From Elusimicrobiota bacterium (GTDB taxonomy: Bacteria > Elusimicrobiota > Elusimicrobia > UBA1565 > UBA9628), in the NCBI GenBank assembly GCA_023249695.1, contig JAHFCD010000003.1, positions 1 to 18,328 on the forward strand: a DNA stretch of 18,328 nucleotides, given 5' to 3'. Numbering within the stretch: the stretch's first letter is position 1; each line of letters opens with the position of its first letter. The notes under the pieces were generated by a model. It made no database searches. It was not told the DNA's origin and saw nothing but the letters and a program-made list of their open reading frames with translations. A program made the translations under genes and the position numbers. Positions 5,990-15,201 of this stretch are shown piece after piece.

Positions 5990-6403
5990 ATGCGAACGAA
6001 AGTGGACGCTAGGCCGAAGATCGTCATCATCGACGATGAAGCGGACTTTCTTACGGCGATGCGGCGTTCGCTGCAGCCTCTGTATCGCGTGACGACCCTC
6101 TTCGGAAGCGAATGGAGCTACGCGCAGATCGCGGCTTTGGCGCCGGATCTCGTTCTGCTCGACGTTCATATGCCGGAGCAGGGCGGCTTTGATCTATGCC
6201 GCGACTTGCGCGCCGACCCGCGTTTCGCCGCCACCCCGGTCGTCTTCTTGACCGCCTCGAATACGACCGAGGACTTCAATCGCCATCTTCAAGTCGGAGG
6301 CGCTCGATTCCTCAGCAAGGTCATCGATCGGCGACAGCTGCTCGCGGCCTTGGCCGAAACGCTCGCCGCGGCGCGGGCCGCCGGCGCGGCGGCGGCGGTA
6401 TGA
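5990..6403 (+). CDS. Stand-alone response-regulator receiver protein
   Basis: 137 residues, receiver only. Acidic pair D15-D16 (VIIDDEADF), phosphoacceptor D58 (LLDVHMPEQGG), T88 (VVFLTAS) and K110 (FLSKVID; the usual proline after the lysine is replaced by valine). An Ala-rich tail closes the protein. The start is ATG 5990 because GGGAGG lies 8 nt upstream; the frame is open to 5909 but the promoter box falls inside that extension. The stop overlaps the next start as ATGA (6400-6403), so the two receivers are translationally coupled. It is clearly related to the next protein (DDExDFLTA at the start; FLTAS and RRQLLxA near the end), a tandem duplication. Confidence 0.92.
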   Translation: MRTKVDARPKIVIIDDEADFLTAMRRSLQPLYRVTTLFGSEWSYAQIAALAPDLVLLDVHMPEQGGFDLCRDLRADPRFAATPVVFLTASNTTEDFNRHLQVGGARFLSKVIDRRQLLAALAETLAAARAAGAAAAV

Positions 6404-6807
6404 AACCTCGAATCCTGATGGTGGACGATGAGCCGGACTTCCTGACCGCGGTGCGCGCCTGGCTCGAGGCGGACTACGAGTGCTGCGCGCTTAAAGACGG
6501 CGAGGAACTTTTCGGCGCGCTGCGGGCGGGCGCTCCGGACTTGGTCATCCTGGATCTGAACCTGCCGGGCGCGGGCGGCTTCGAGCTGTGCCGGCGTCTG
6601 CGCGCCATGCCGGGGCTCGAATCCTTGCCCGTGCTTTTTTTGACCGCCTCCAGCGAGATCGGAGACTACCGGGAGAACTTCAAAGCCGGCGGCGCGGCCT
6701 ATCTCCGGAAGCCGATCGGCCGCCGCCAACTGCTCGGCGCCGTCGAAGATCTTCTCGGGGAGAGTTGGTCCGCGCGGCGTCCGGCGGACGTGGGCGTCGG
6801 CGACTGA
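6400..6807 (+). CDS. Stand-alone response-regulator receiver protein, tandem paralogue
   Basis: 135 residues, a single receiver domain: D9-D10 (MVDDEPDF), phosphoacceptor D52 (VILDLNLPGAGG), T82 (LFLTAS), K104 (YLRKPIG). The short tail after residue 120 is polar. The ATG is fused with the previous stop (ATGA), so its start is dictated by coupling; no separate Shine-Dalgarno is needed. It is a closer match to the 5990 gene than to the other receivers here. Both lack an output domain and could pass phosphate within a relay or compete for one kinase. The gene is followed by a 71-bp gap that holds the promoter of the HTH-receiver gene. Confidence 0.92.
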   Translation: MKPRILMVDDEPDFLTAVRAWLEADYECCALKDGEELFGALRAGAPDLVILDLNLPGAGGFELCRRLRAMPGLESLPVLFLTASSEIGDYRENFKAGGAAYLRKPIGRRQLLGAVEDLLGESWSARRPADVGVGD

Positions 6808-6843
6808 CGGATCGGGACTTTGTTTCCGGGGGATATTTACCTG

Positions 6844-6872
6844 TTGAGCCCAGGGGGGAAAAGTATTACCAT
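6844..6872 (+). promoter_or_regulatory. Promoter of the HTH-receiver gene, leaderless
   Basis: TTGAGC (6844-6849), 17-bp spacer, TACCAT (6867-6872). The expected +1 is A6879, the first base of the ATG. The G-run at 6853-6858 is about 20 nt from the ATG, too far for a Shine-Dalgarno, and would lie upstream of +1. It may drive the whole run of genes to 10781. Confidence 0.7.
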
Positions 6873-6878
6873 CGTACG

Positions 6879-7460
6879 ATGACCACTGGAGAATTCGGCG
6901 AGAAGACGTTCACGACGTTCGAAGTCGCGCGTCTGTGCGGCGTCTTTCACACGACCGTCATCAACTGGGTCAATAAAGGAAAGCTGAAGGCCCGCGTGAC
7001 GCCCGGCGGCCACCGCCGCATCCCCCTCTCCGAGCTCGTCGTGTTCATGAAGAAGTACGAGATGCCGATCCCGTCGAACATCGAGGACGCGCACAAGCAG
7101 GTCCTGATCCTCGACGACGAGCCGATGATGACGCGGCTCCTCGAGAAGGGCTTCCAGAAGCACAAGGACCGCTACACGGTGCAGGTCGCCAACAACCCGG
7201 TGGACGCGCTCGTGATCATCGGCAAGAAGCTCCCGCACCTGCTCGTCGTGGACCTTCTGATGCCCGTCATGGACGGCTTCCAGGTCTGCCAGATTCTCAA
7301 GTCGAACCCGGCGACGAAGGCGATGAAGATCGTCGTGATCTCCGGCAAGAAGCTCAGCTCGTCCCAGCAGGACTTCATCGCGAAGAACTGCGACCAGTTC
7401 CTGCAGAAGCCTTTCGAGCTCAACGACCTCGTCGGCGCGATCGACAAGCTCCTCAACTGA
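6879..7460 (+). CDS. Response regulator with N-terminal MerR/excisionase-like HTH and C-terminal receiver
   Basis: 193 residues with the domains in reverse of the usual order. Residues 10-65 are a MerR/excisionase-type helix-turn-helix (TTFEVARLCGVFHTTVINWV, then a wing with TPGGHRRIPLSEL). Residues 73-193 are a receiver: D79-D80 (LILDDEPM), phosphoacceptor D125 (LLVVDLLMPVMDGF), S155 in the switch position and K177 (LQKPFE). A DNA-binding regulator controlled by phosphorylation is expected. The start is ATG 6879, set by the promoter; the frame is open far upstream to 6588, but that part is the shifted frame of the previous receiver. The stop overlaps the next gene's CTG start (CTGA). Lys-rich composition compared with the neighbouring receivers suggests a different origin. 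Confidence 0.92.
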   Translation: MTTGEFGEKTFTTFEVARLCGVFHTTVINWVNKGKLKARVTPGGHRRIPLSELVVFMKKYEMPIPSNIEDAHKQVLILDDEPMMTRLLEKGFQKHKDRYTVQVANNPVDALVIIGKKLPHLLVVDLLMPVMDGFQVCQILKSNPATKAMKIVVISGKKLSSSQQDFIAKNCDQFLQKPFELNDLVGAIDKLLN

Positions 7461-8182
7461 GCCCGCTTCTCGCCGCCGCCCTGCTCCTGTGCGCCGCGCC
7501 TCTCCGTGCGGCCGAACCGCCTCCCGCCGTCTCGATCCGCCCCGCCGCCGACTTCCACTTCGTCGCGGGCTTCGATCACCTCCGCGCGGGCCGCTTCGAC
7601 GAGGCGCGGCGCGAGTGGAACGCCTGCCTCGAGCTCGACGCGACCCACGACTTCTGCGAGTTCGGCCTGACCGTGCTCGACGCCCGCGCCCCCAAGGCGG
7701 CGGAAGGCGAGGCGCCCGTCACGGCGGCCCCGCCGCCGATGGTCCCGTCCTCCTCCGAGCGCGAGGCGCAGCAGAATTATCTCGAGGGCGTGATCTATTA
7801 TCAGAAGGGCGACTACGAGAAGGCGCGGGCCTCCTGGCGCAAGGCGAAGGGCCTCGCCCCCGCGGGCTCCGACACCGCGAACGACGCGCGGGCCGGGCTC
7901 GAGAAGATCGCCGCCCTGTACGGCGAGACGCCGGACGCCCCCGGGAAGGCCCCGAAGAACCTCAAGTCCGCTCCCGAGAAGAAGGACGAGCACGAGGCCT
8001 TGCAGACGTATTTCACCGGCCTCATCCATTACCAGAAGGGCGACCTGGCCCGGGCGCGCGTGGAGTGGACGCGCGCGAAGGCGCTCGCGCCGGCGGGGTC
8101 CTCGGTGATGTCCGACGCGACGGCCGCGCTCGACCGGCTCGACAAGGACGAAGCCTCGACAGGCGGGGACCGTAAGAAGTAA
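7457..8182 (+). CDS. Secreted TPR-like repeat protein with an apparent CTG start
   Basis: 241 residues if it begins at CTG 7457. No ATG, GTG or TTG precedes GTG 7673 in this frame, yet codons from 7457 spell an ideal signal peptide (SPLLAAALLLCAAPLRA, then AE). Coding character and the first helical repeat also continue upstream of 7673, so a start there would truncate the protein. CTG overlaps the previous stop as CTGA, like the ATGA overlap at 6400, which suggests re-initiation. Three TPR-like units follow: about residues 34-66 (AGFDHLRAGRFDEARREW), 100-145 (GVIYYQKGDYEKARASW) and 182-228 (GLIHYQKGDLARARVEW). The last two share AKxLAPAGS. TPR repeats usually mediate protein contacts, here in the envelope. 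The next gene starts 9 nt after its stop. Confidence 0.82.
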   Translation: MSPLLAAALLLCAAPLRAAEPPPAVSIRPAADFHFVAGFDHLRAGRFDEARREWNACLELDATHDFCEFGLTVLDARAPKAAEGEAPVTAAPPPMVPSSSEREAQQNYLEGVIYYQKGDYEKARASWRKAKGLAPAGSDTANDARAGLEKIAALYGETPDAPGKAPKNLKSAPEKKDEHEALQTYFTGLIHYQKGDLARARVEWTRAKALAPAGSSVMSDATAALDRLDKDEASTGGDRKK

Positions 8183-8191
8183 GCTGTCGTC

Positions 8192-8947
8192 GTGAGCCAC
8201 CCCCAACAGCCCGCCGGTACCCCGCCCGCCGCCGAAGCCGCGCCGCTCGATCTCCGCGAGAAAGGCGGACCCCTGAACGGCCAGCCTCAGCTCTCCGACA
8301 AGCGGCTGTTCATGCAGCTGACCGCCTTCGGCGGCTGCCGCGACACCCAGCCGCTCATCAACGGCCTCATCGGCTGCGGCGTGGACTGCGTGCTGTATGA
8401 AGAGGTCAACGATCCGACCGGCGTCGCCGTGCTCGCGATGACCGAGAACCCGGAGTTGCTCGTCACCAAGCTGCGCCGCGACCTCGCGTCCGGCCCGTTC
8501 AAGGATCTGACGGTCAAGCAGGAGTTCTCGATGCTCGGCCGGACCTACTCGATCGGCTACGAGCCGAAGCTCGAGGACTGGCTGCTGCACCGCCCGCGCC
8601 GCATGGCGACCGATCCCGCGACGCCGTGGGCGATCTGGTATCCGCTGCGCCGCAGCGGCGCCTTTTCCCGCCTCACGCGCGCCGAGCAGGGCCCGATCCT
8701 CAAGGAGCACGGCGTCATCGGCCGCCAGTTCGGCGACCTGGGCGTCGCCTCCGACGTGCGCCTGGCCTGCCACGGCCTCGACAAGAACGACAACGACTTC
8801 GTCATCGGCTTGATGGGCAAGGAGCTGGCCCCGCTGTCCCAGCTCGTCGAGGCCATGCGCCCGACGGTGCAGACCTCGCAGTACATCCAGAACCTCGGGC
8901 CGTTCTTCGTCGGCCGCGCGCTCTGGCGCACGCCGCAAAAAGCGTAA
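8192..8947 (+). CDS. Chlorite dismutase / HemQ (coproheme decarboxylase) family haem protein
   Basis: 251 residues with GTG start 9 nt after the upstream stop. Residues 1-35 are a Pro/Ala-rich extension; the ferredoxin-like Cld fold follows. Diagnostic parts are WYPLRR (Y150), LKEHGVIGRQF with the probable proximal haem ligand H173, and the end QYIQNLGPFFVGR, matching the YGEFGPFFVG type of HemQ. By eye, the distal position that is Gln in Firmicutes HemQ and Arg in true chlorite dismutases falls on R190, after an apparent 4-residue insertion. Two roles are possible: decarboxylating coproheme in haem synthesis, or handling chlorite/peroxide. The DUF420 gene two positions downstream, linked to haem-copper oxidases, favours a haem role. 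Family secure, activity open. Confidence 0.85.
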   Translation: MSHPQQPAGTPPAAEAAPLDLREKGGPLNGQPQLSDKRLFMQLTAFGGCRDTQPLINGLIGCGVDCVLYEEVNDPTGVAVLAMTENPELLVTKLRRDLASGPFKDLTVKQEFSMLGRTYSIGYEPKLEDWLLHRPRRMATDPATPWAIWYPLRRSGAFSRLTRAEQGPILKEHGVIGRQFGDLGVASDVRLACHGLDKNDNDFVIGLMGKELAPLSQLVEAMRPTVQTSQYIQNLGPFFVGRALWRTPQKA

Positions 8948-8956
8948 GGAGCCCCC

Positions 8957-9361
8957 ATGGCCGCCCGAAAATTCCGCATCGCGATGTCCGAGCGCTGTTA
9001 CCGCTTCAAGCCCGCCGCCCTTCCCGACCACGCCCCGCACAAGCCGGGCGTTTATGAATTCGTCACCTTCGACGCGGAACGCAATCCGCAGGTGCTGTTC
9101 GTCGGCGTCGCGCTGACCGGCTCGGTGTACGAGTCGCTCGCCGCGCACATGGATAGCAAGGCCGAGCCGACGCGCGAGCAGCTGTTCGCCGTTTCGCCGG
9201 ACATCTACTTCGACTTCGTCGCCTCCGCCGACGTCTCCGATATCGAAGAGCTGAAGGATATCGCGGGCGCGTTCGTCGCCAAGCACAAGCCGCGCTTCAA
9301 CACCGGCCCGGCGCCGACCTCCGGCAAGCACGAGGCGGTCGAGGTCGAGGAAGTCGGTTAG
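8957..9361 (+). CDS. Small GIY-YIG-like protein, apparently lacking catalytic residues
   Basis: 134 residues. ATG 8957 has AAGGAG 5 nt upstream. The segment KPGVYEF (29-35), then VLFVGVALTGSVYESLAAHM (46-65), and LKDIAGAFVAKHKPRFNTG (99-117) follow the order of a GIY-YIG nuclease domain as in UvrC (PGVYxF, YVGxAxxLxxR, E...KKHxPRFN). GVY (31-33) replaces GIY and FVG (48-50) replaces YIG. The arginine that normally follows YIG is not seen, so a catalytically dead or nucleic-acid-binding version is likely. No membrane segment. It sits 9 nt after the haem-protein gene and abuts the DUF420 gene, whose TTG follows its TAG directly. The family call is by motif order only. Confidence 0.6.
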   Translation: MAARKFRIAMSERCYRFKPAALPDHAPHKPGVYEFVTFDAERNPQVLFVGVALTGSVYESLAAHMDSKAEPTREQLFAVSPDIYFDFVASADVSDIEELKDIAGAFVAKHKPRFNTGPAPTSGKHEAVEVEEVG

Positions 9362-9775
9362 TTGGAACTCGCCTCCTTCCCGGCGCTGAACGCCTCCCTC
9401 AACGGCGCCTGCGCCGTCCTGCTCCTGACGGGCTGGGCTCTGATTCAGACGGGCCGGCGCGAGGCGCACCGCTGGACCATGATCGCGGCCTTCCTGTGCT
9501 CCGCCGTGTTCCTCGCCTGCTACCTCTGGTATCACTTCCACGTGGGCTCGGTGCGCTTTCAAAAGACCGGGCCCATACGGATCGTCTATTTCACGATCCT
9601 GATCACGCACACCTTTCTCGCCGTCGCGGTCCTGCCCATGATCCTGCGCACGCTGTTTCTCGCGGCGAAGGGGCGCTTCGAGGAGCACCGCCGCGCGGCG
9701 CGCTGGGCTTTCCCCGTTTGGCTCTATGTGTCGGTCACCGGCGTGACCGTGTACTGGATGCTCTACCGGCTGTAG
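9362..9775 (+). CDS. DUF420 (YozB/CtaM-like) integral membrane protein
   Basis: 137 residues with four membrane segments, at about 8-29, 39-59, 75-101 and 114-134. It matches DUF420 along its length: EAHRWTMIAAFLCSAVFLACYLWYHFHVG, RFQKTGPIRIVYFTILITH, then GRFEEHRRAARWAFPVWLYVSVTGV. Conserved histidines are H36, H58, H60, H83 and H109. In Staphylococcus a DUF420 protein (CtaM) is needed for a haem A-containing terminal oxidase, so a part in oxidase assembly or haem handling is plausible. The start is TTG 9362 directly after the preceding TAG; no ATG or GTG fits without cutting the first segment. It lies in the same run as the Cld-family gene, which supports a haem link. Confidence 0.85.
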   Translation: MELASFPALNASLNGACAVLLLTGWALIQTGRREAHRWTMIAAFLCSAVFLACYLWYHFHVGSVRFQKTGPIRIVYFTILITHTFLAVAVLPMILRTLFLAAKGRFEEHRRAARWAFPVWLYVSVTGVTVYWMLYRL

Positions 9776-9788
9776 GGGGGCGCCGCCG

Positions 9789-10781
9789 ATGAAGAAGCCG
9801 GCCGTCGCGTCCCGTCTGCTCCGCGCGGCCGGGCTCGGGGTCCTGCTTCTCGCCGCCGCGCCCGTCGTGTTCCGGATCGCCGCGGCGCTGCGCGAGACGC
9901 GGACGCCGGTCCCGCCCGAGGGCCGGCTCGTCGCCGCCGGCGACGTTCGCCTGTACGTTCAGGAGCTCGGCCCCGCCGATGGGCCGATCGTGCTTTTCAC
10001 CCACGGGATGGGGGCGTGGAGCGGCCTGTGGCGGCCCATCCTCGAGCCCGTCGCGGCCGCGGGAATTCGCTGCGTCGCCGTCGACCTGCCGCCTTTCGGC
10101 TTCTCGGAGCGCCCGGCGAACGGGGACTACTCACGCGCGGCCCAGGCGGTGAGGCTCTGGGCGCTCGCCGACTCGCTTGGGGCGCGCAGGGCCTCGCTGG
10201 TCGGCCACTCCTTCGGCAGCGGCGCCGTCGCCGAGGCGGCCCTCGCCGTTCCCGAGCGCGTGGACAAGCTCGTGCTCATCGCGCCCGCCCTCGGCCTGGA
10301 CGCGGCCGCGGGGCCGCCCTCGCCCCTTGCCCGCGCGCTATTGGCCTGGCGCCCGCTGCGCCAGATGTTCGTCGCGTCGACCCTGGCCAACCCGCTGCTT
10401 GTTCGGCGCGGCCTCGCCGGCTTCATGGAGCGGGACGAGGCCGCCACGCCGGAGCGCGTGGCGATCCTCCGCCGGCCGCAGCGCGCGGAGGGCTACGTGC
10501 GCGGGGTCGGGGAGTGGGTTCGGGGATTCGTGCTCGGCGGCGAGGTCACGCCGAGCTTCGAGCGGGCGGCCTACGCGCGCCTGGCGATGCCCGTCCTGCT
10601 GATCTGGGGCGACCGCGACGCGACGACGCCGCTCGCGCAGGGCGCGGCGCTGAATCGATCGATTCCCGGCTCGGAGCTCGTCGTTCTCCCCGGGATCGGC
10701 CACATGCCCCAGCTCGAGGAGACGGTCAAGGTCCAGGAGCTTCTGATCCGGTTCCTCGCGCCGAAGGGTCCGGCGGGCTGA
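9789..10781 (+). CDS. Membrane-anchored alpha/beta hydrolase
   Basis: 330 residues. An N-terminal hydrophobic segment (about 9-33) serves as signal anchor. The hydrolase fold follows: oxyanion region THGMGAWSGLW (71-81), nucleophile elbow GHSFGSG with S141, acid D277 (LLIWGDRDATTP) and H305 (GIGHMPQLEE). The triad is complete. The pattern is that of the general esterase/haloperoxidase-like group; substrate not predictable. ATG 9789 lies 13 nt after the DUF420 stop; a G-run just after that stop is the only Shine-Dalgarno candidate. It ends the plus-strand run and overlaps the end of the opposite-strand hydrolase by 56 nt, with no terminator between them. Confidence 0.9.
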   Translation: MKKPAVASRLLRAAGLGVLLLAAAPVVFRIAAALRETRTPVPPEGRLVAAGDVRLYVQELGPADGPIVLFTHGMGAWSGLWRPILEPVAAAGIRCVAVDLPPFGFSERPANGDYSRAAQAVRLWALADSLGARRASLVGHSFGSGAVAEAALAVPERVDKLVLIAPALGLDAAAGPPSPLARALLAWRPLRQMFVASTLANPLLVRRGLAGFMERDEAATPERVAILRRPQRAEGYVRGVGEWVRGFVLGGEVTPSFERAAYARLAMPVLLIWGDRDATTPLAQGAALNRSIPGSELVVLPGIGHMPQLEETVKVQELLIRFLAPKGPAG

Positions 10782-11505
10782 GCGCGCCGGCGTCGAGGAC
10801 GCGGCTCCACAGGCCCTGCCAGGTTTCCCAGTCGTGAGCGCCGTCGCCCGTGAACACGTCGGCGGGCGGCAAGGACGCCGCGAGCAGGCCGTTGGCGCGC
10901 GCGAAGGAATCCCGGCCGCCGTAGCCGAGCACGAGGCGCGGGTATCCTGAGGCGCCCGGCGCGTAATTCTTGAGCCACGCCCACGCGGCCCGCTCGTGAT
11001 CCTCCGCCTCGACGGGGCCCGGCTGCCACGCGGAGAGGCCTCCCGCGCGCTCGATCTCGTTGATCAGGCGGCTTCCGCCGAGGAAAGGGGCGAGGAGCAC
11101 GATGCCCTCGACGGCGCCGGGATGGGCGCGCGCGTAGAGCAGGGCGCCGAAGCCTCCGGCCGAGACTCCGGCGAGCCACAGGCGCTTGTGCCGGGCCCGC
11201 GCCGGCGCGAGGACGTCCTCGTGCAGGCGCGTCTGAAGCGTGCGCGTCCGGTAGTAGCCCCAGTGAGCGTCGGCGGCGACGAGGTCGAGGGGGAGCTTGC
11301 GCCGGCGCACGGCCGAGACGAAGCCGCGGTTCTCGAAGTCCGCGCCGCGATCGCCGCGGCCAGGGAGGAAAACGACGACGGTGTCCGCCGGCGCCGGCCC
11401 GGCCGGATACGGAAGCCAGTCCATCGGCGTCTTCGGCGGCGCGCCGACGCAGCCGAGGGCCCAATAGGCCTCAACGAGGAGAAAGACGAAGGCGGGTAGG
11501 CGCAT
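10726..11505 (-). CDS. Lipoprotein alpha/beta hydrolase (esterase-like)
   Basis: 259 residues. A signal peptide ends in the lipobox ALGC with C19, so the protein is probably lipid-anchored. Hydrolase elements: FLPGRGDRG (46-54, oxyanion region), nucleophile elbow GVSAGGFG with S115, acid D199 (LGYGGRDSF) and H224 (DGAHDWETW). The -GDGAHDW- ending resembles esterase-D or phospholipase/carboxylesterase-type hydrolases. There is no Shine-Dalgarno; the predicted leader is about 5 nt (-10 box at 11517-11522). Its promoter shares its -35 with the divergent M16 gene. The C-terminus overlaps the other hydrolase gene on the opposite strand by 56 nt. The two hydrolases are not obvious duplicates. Confidence 0.88.
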   Translation of the reverse strand: MRLPAFVFLLVEAYWALGCVGAPPKTPMDWLPYPAGPAPADTVVVFLPGRGDRGADFENRGFVSAVRRRKLPLDLVAADAHWGYYRTRTLQTRLHEDVLAPARARHKRLWLAGVSAGGFGALLYARAHPGAVEGIVLLAPFLGGSRLINEIERAGGLSAWQPGPVEAEDHERAAWAWLKNYAPGASGYPRLVLGYGGRDSFARANGLLAASLPPADVFTGDGAHDWETWQGLWSRVLDAGALSPPDPSARGTGSEAPGP

Positions 11506-11516
11506 GGACGGCGGGT

Positions 11517-11545
11517 ATCATAGCATCGGGAGGCGTCCTTGACAT
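11517..11545 (-). promoter_or_regulatory. Promoter of the lipoprotein hydrolase gene
   Basis: On the minus strand ATGTCA (11545-11540), 17-bp spacer, TATGAT (11522-11517). The expected +1 at about 11510 gives a 5-nt leader without a Shine-Dalgarno. The -35 is the reverse of the TTGACAT used by the divergent M16 promoter. Confidence 0.65.
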
Positions 11546-11567
11546 GGCGTCGTCGAAGGTCTATCCT
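11539..11567 (+). promoter_or_regulatory. Promoter of the large M16 peptidase gene
   Basis: Perfect TTGACA (11539-11544), 17-bp spacer, TATCCT (11562-11567). The expected +1 is about A11574, giving a 7-nt leader (AGACCCC) that has no Shine-Dalgarno. Confidence 0.8.
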
Positions 11568-11580
11568 CGCCCCAGACCCC

Positions 11581-14460
<2,880 letters not shown>

Positions 14461-14480
14461 CGCCGCGCGGGAGAAAATCC

Positions 14481-15194
14481 ATGAAGGCCGCCGCCCTGTT
14501 GTTCTCGTGCCTGCTCGCGTCCTCGGCTCCGGCTGCGGCCAAGACGATCACGGCGGAGCTGGGAAAGCCGTTCCGTCTGAAAAAGGGGGAGGCCGCCCGA
14601 ATCGCCGGGAGCCGGGCCGTCCTGCGCATCGCGAAGTTCATCAACTCTCCCTGCCCCAAGGGCGCCTATTGCGTCTGGAGCGGCCAGTCGGTGATGCTGG
14701 AGCTGACCGTGGACGGCAAGGCCGTGCCGCTGGGCGCGAAGGGTTCGCCCTACGACGTCGAGGTCAAGGACAGCGACTACAAGACCTTCGCCGACCTCGT
14801 CGTCGATGAGCCCGAACGCGCCTGCCGTCGGACGGCGGTGGAGCAGCGCGGAGAATGCTTTCGCGCCGTCGCCCGCCGCCGGAGCGATCCCGCGCCGTGC
14901 CTTGAGATCGCCGACCCGCGCACGCGCGGCTTTTGCCTGGAGGACCTGGCGGAGGAGCTGCACCGGGACGAGCTGTGCCAGGACGTCGCGTCCCCGACGC
15001 AGCACTGCCTGTACGTGAAGGCCAAGCGGGCGGGCGATCTGGCGGCGTGCGACGCCATCGTGACGTTCCGGGCGCGCGCGCGCTGCGTCAAGGAGCTGTC
15101 GAAGGAAGGAGGGGGAGGCCCGGGATCCTGCGCCGACCTGCCGCCCGAGCCGGCCAAGCGCTGCCGCGAGCTGGCCGCCGGTCCGGCGAACTAA
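14481..15194 (+). CDS. Secreted protein with CPxGxxCxWxG motif and five two-cysteine repeats
   Basis: 237 residues; ATG 14481 with GGGAGAA 6-7 nt upstream. Signal peptide at 1-20 (APAAA). Residues 25-110 form a beta-rich domain with SPCPKGAYCVWSGQ (57-70), a motif seen in various small secreted bacterial proteins of unknown function (DSRCPxxxxCxWAG form). The C-terminal half carries ten cysteines at 115, 126, 140, 152, 166, 176, 190, 202, 217 and 228: five units of about 25 residues, each C-x(9-11)-C followed by a charged helix. These are probably disulfide-linked helical hairpins. It follows the M16 gene by 20 nt and may be co-transcribed; a role as inhibitor, substrate or partner of the protease is only a thought. 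No named family recognised for the repeats. Confidence 0.85.
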   Translation: MKAAALLFSCLLASSAPAAAKTITAELGKPFRLKKGEAARIAGSRAVLRIAKFINSPCPKGAYCVWSGQSVMLELTVDGKAVPLGAKGSPYDVEVKDSDYKTFADLVVDEPERACRRTAVEQRGECFRAVARRRSDPAPCLEIADPRTRGFCLEDLAEELHRDELCQDVASPTQHCLYVKAKRAGDLAACDAIVTFRARARCVKELSKEGGGGPGSCADLPPEPAKRCRELAAGPAN

Positions 15195-15201
15195 GCGGCG
15201 A

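Noticed and set aside
7172..9688. Very long open frame on the minus strand (838 codons) opposite the TPR, haem-protein and GIY-YIG-like genes
   Set aside because: It is the antisense shadow of GC-rich coding sequence: composition is Arg/Gly/Leu/Val/Asp-rich without any domain, and the plus-strand genes have clear family motifs.
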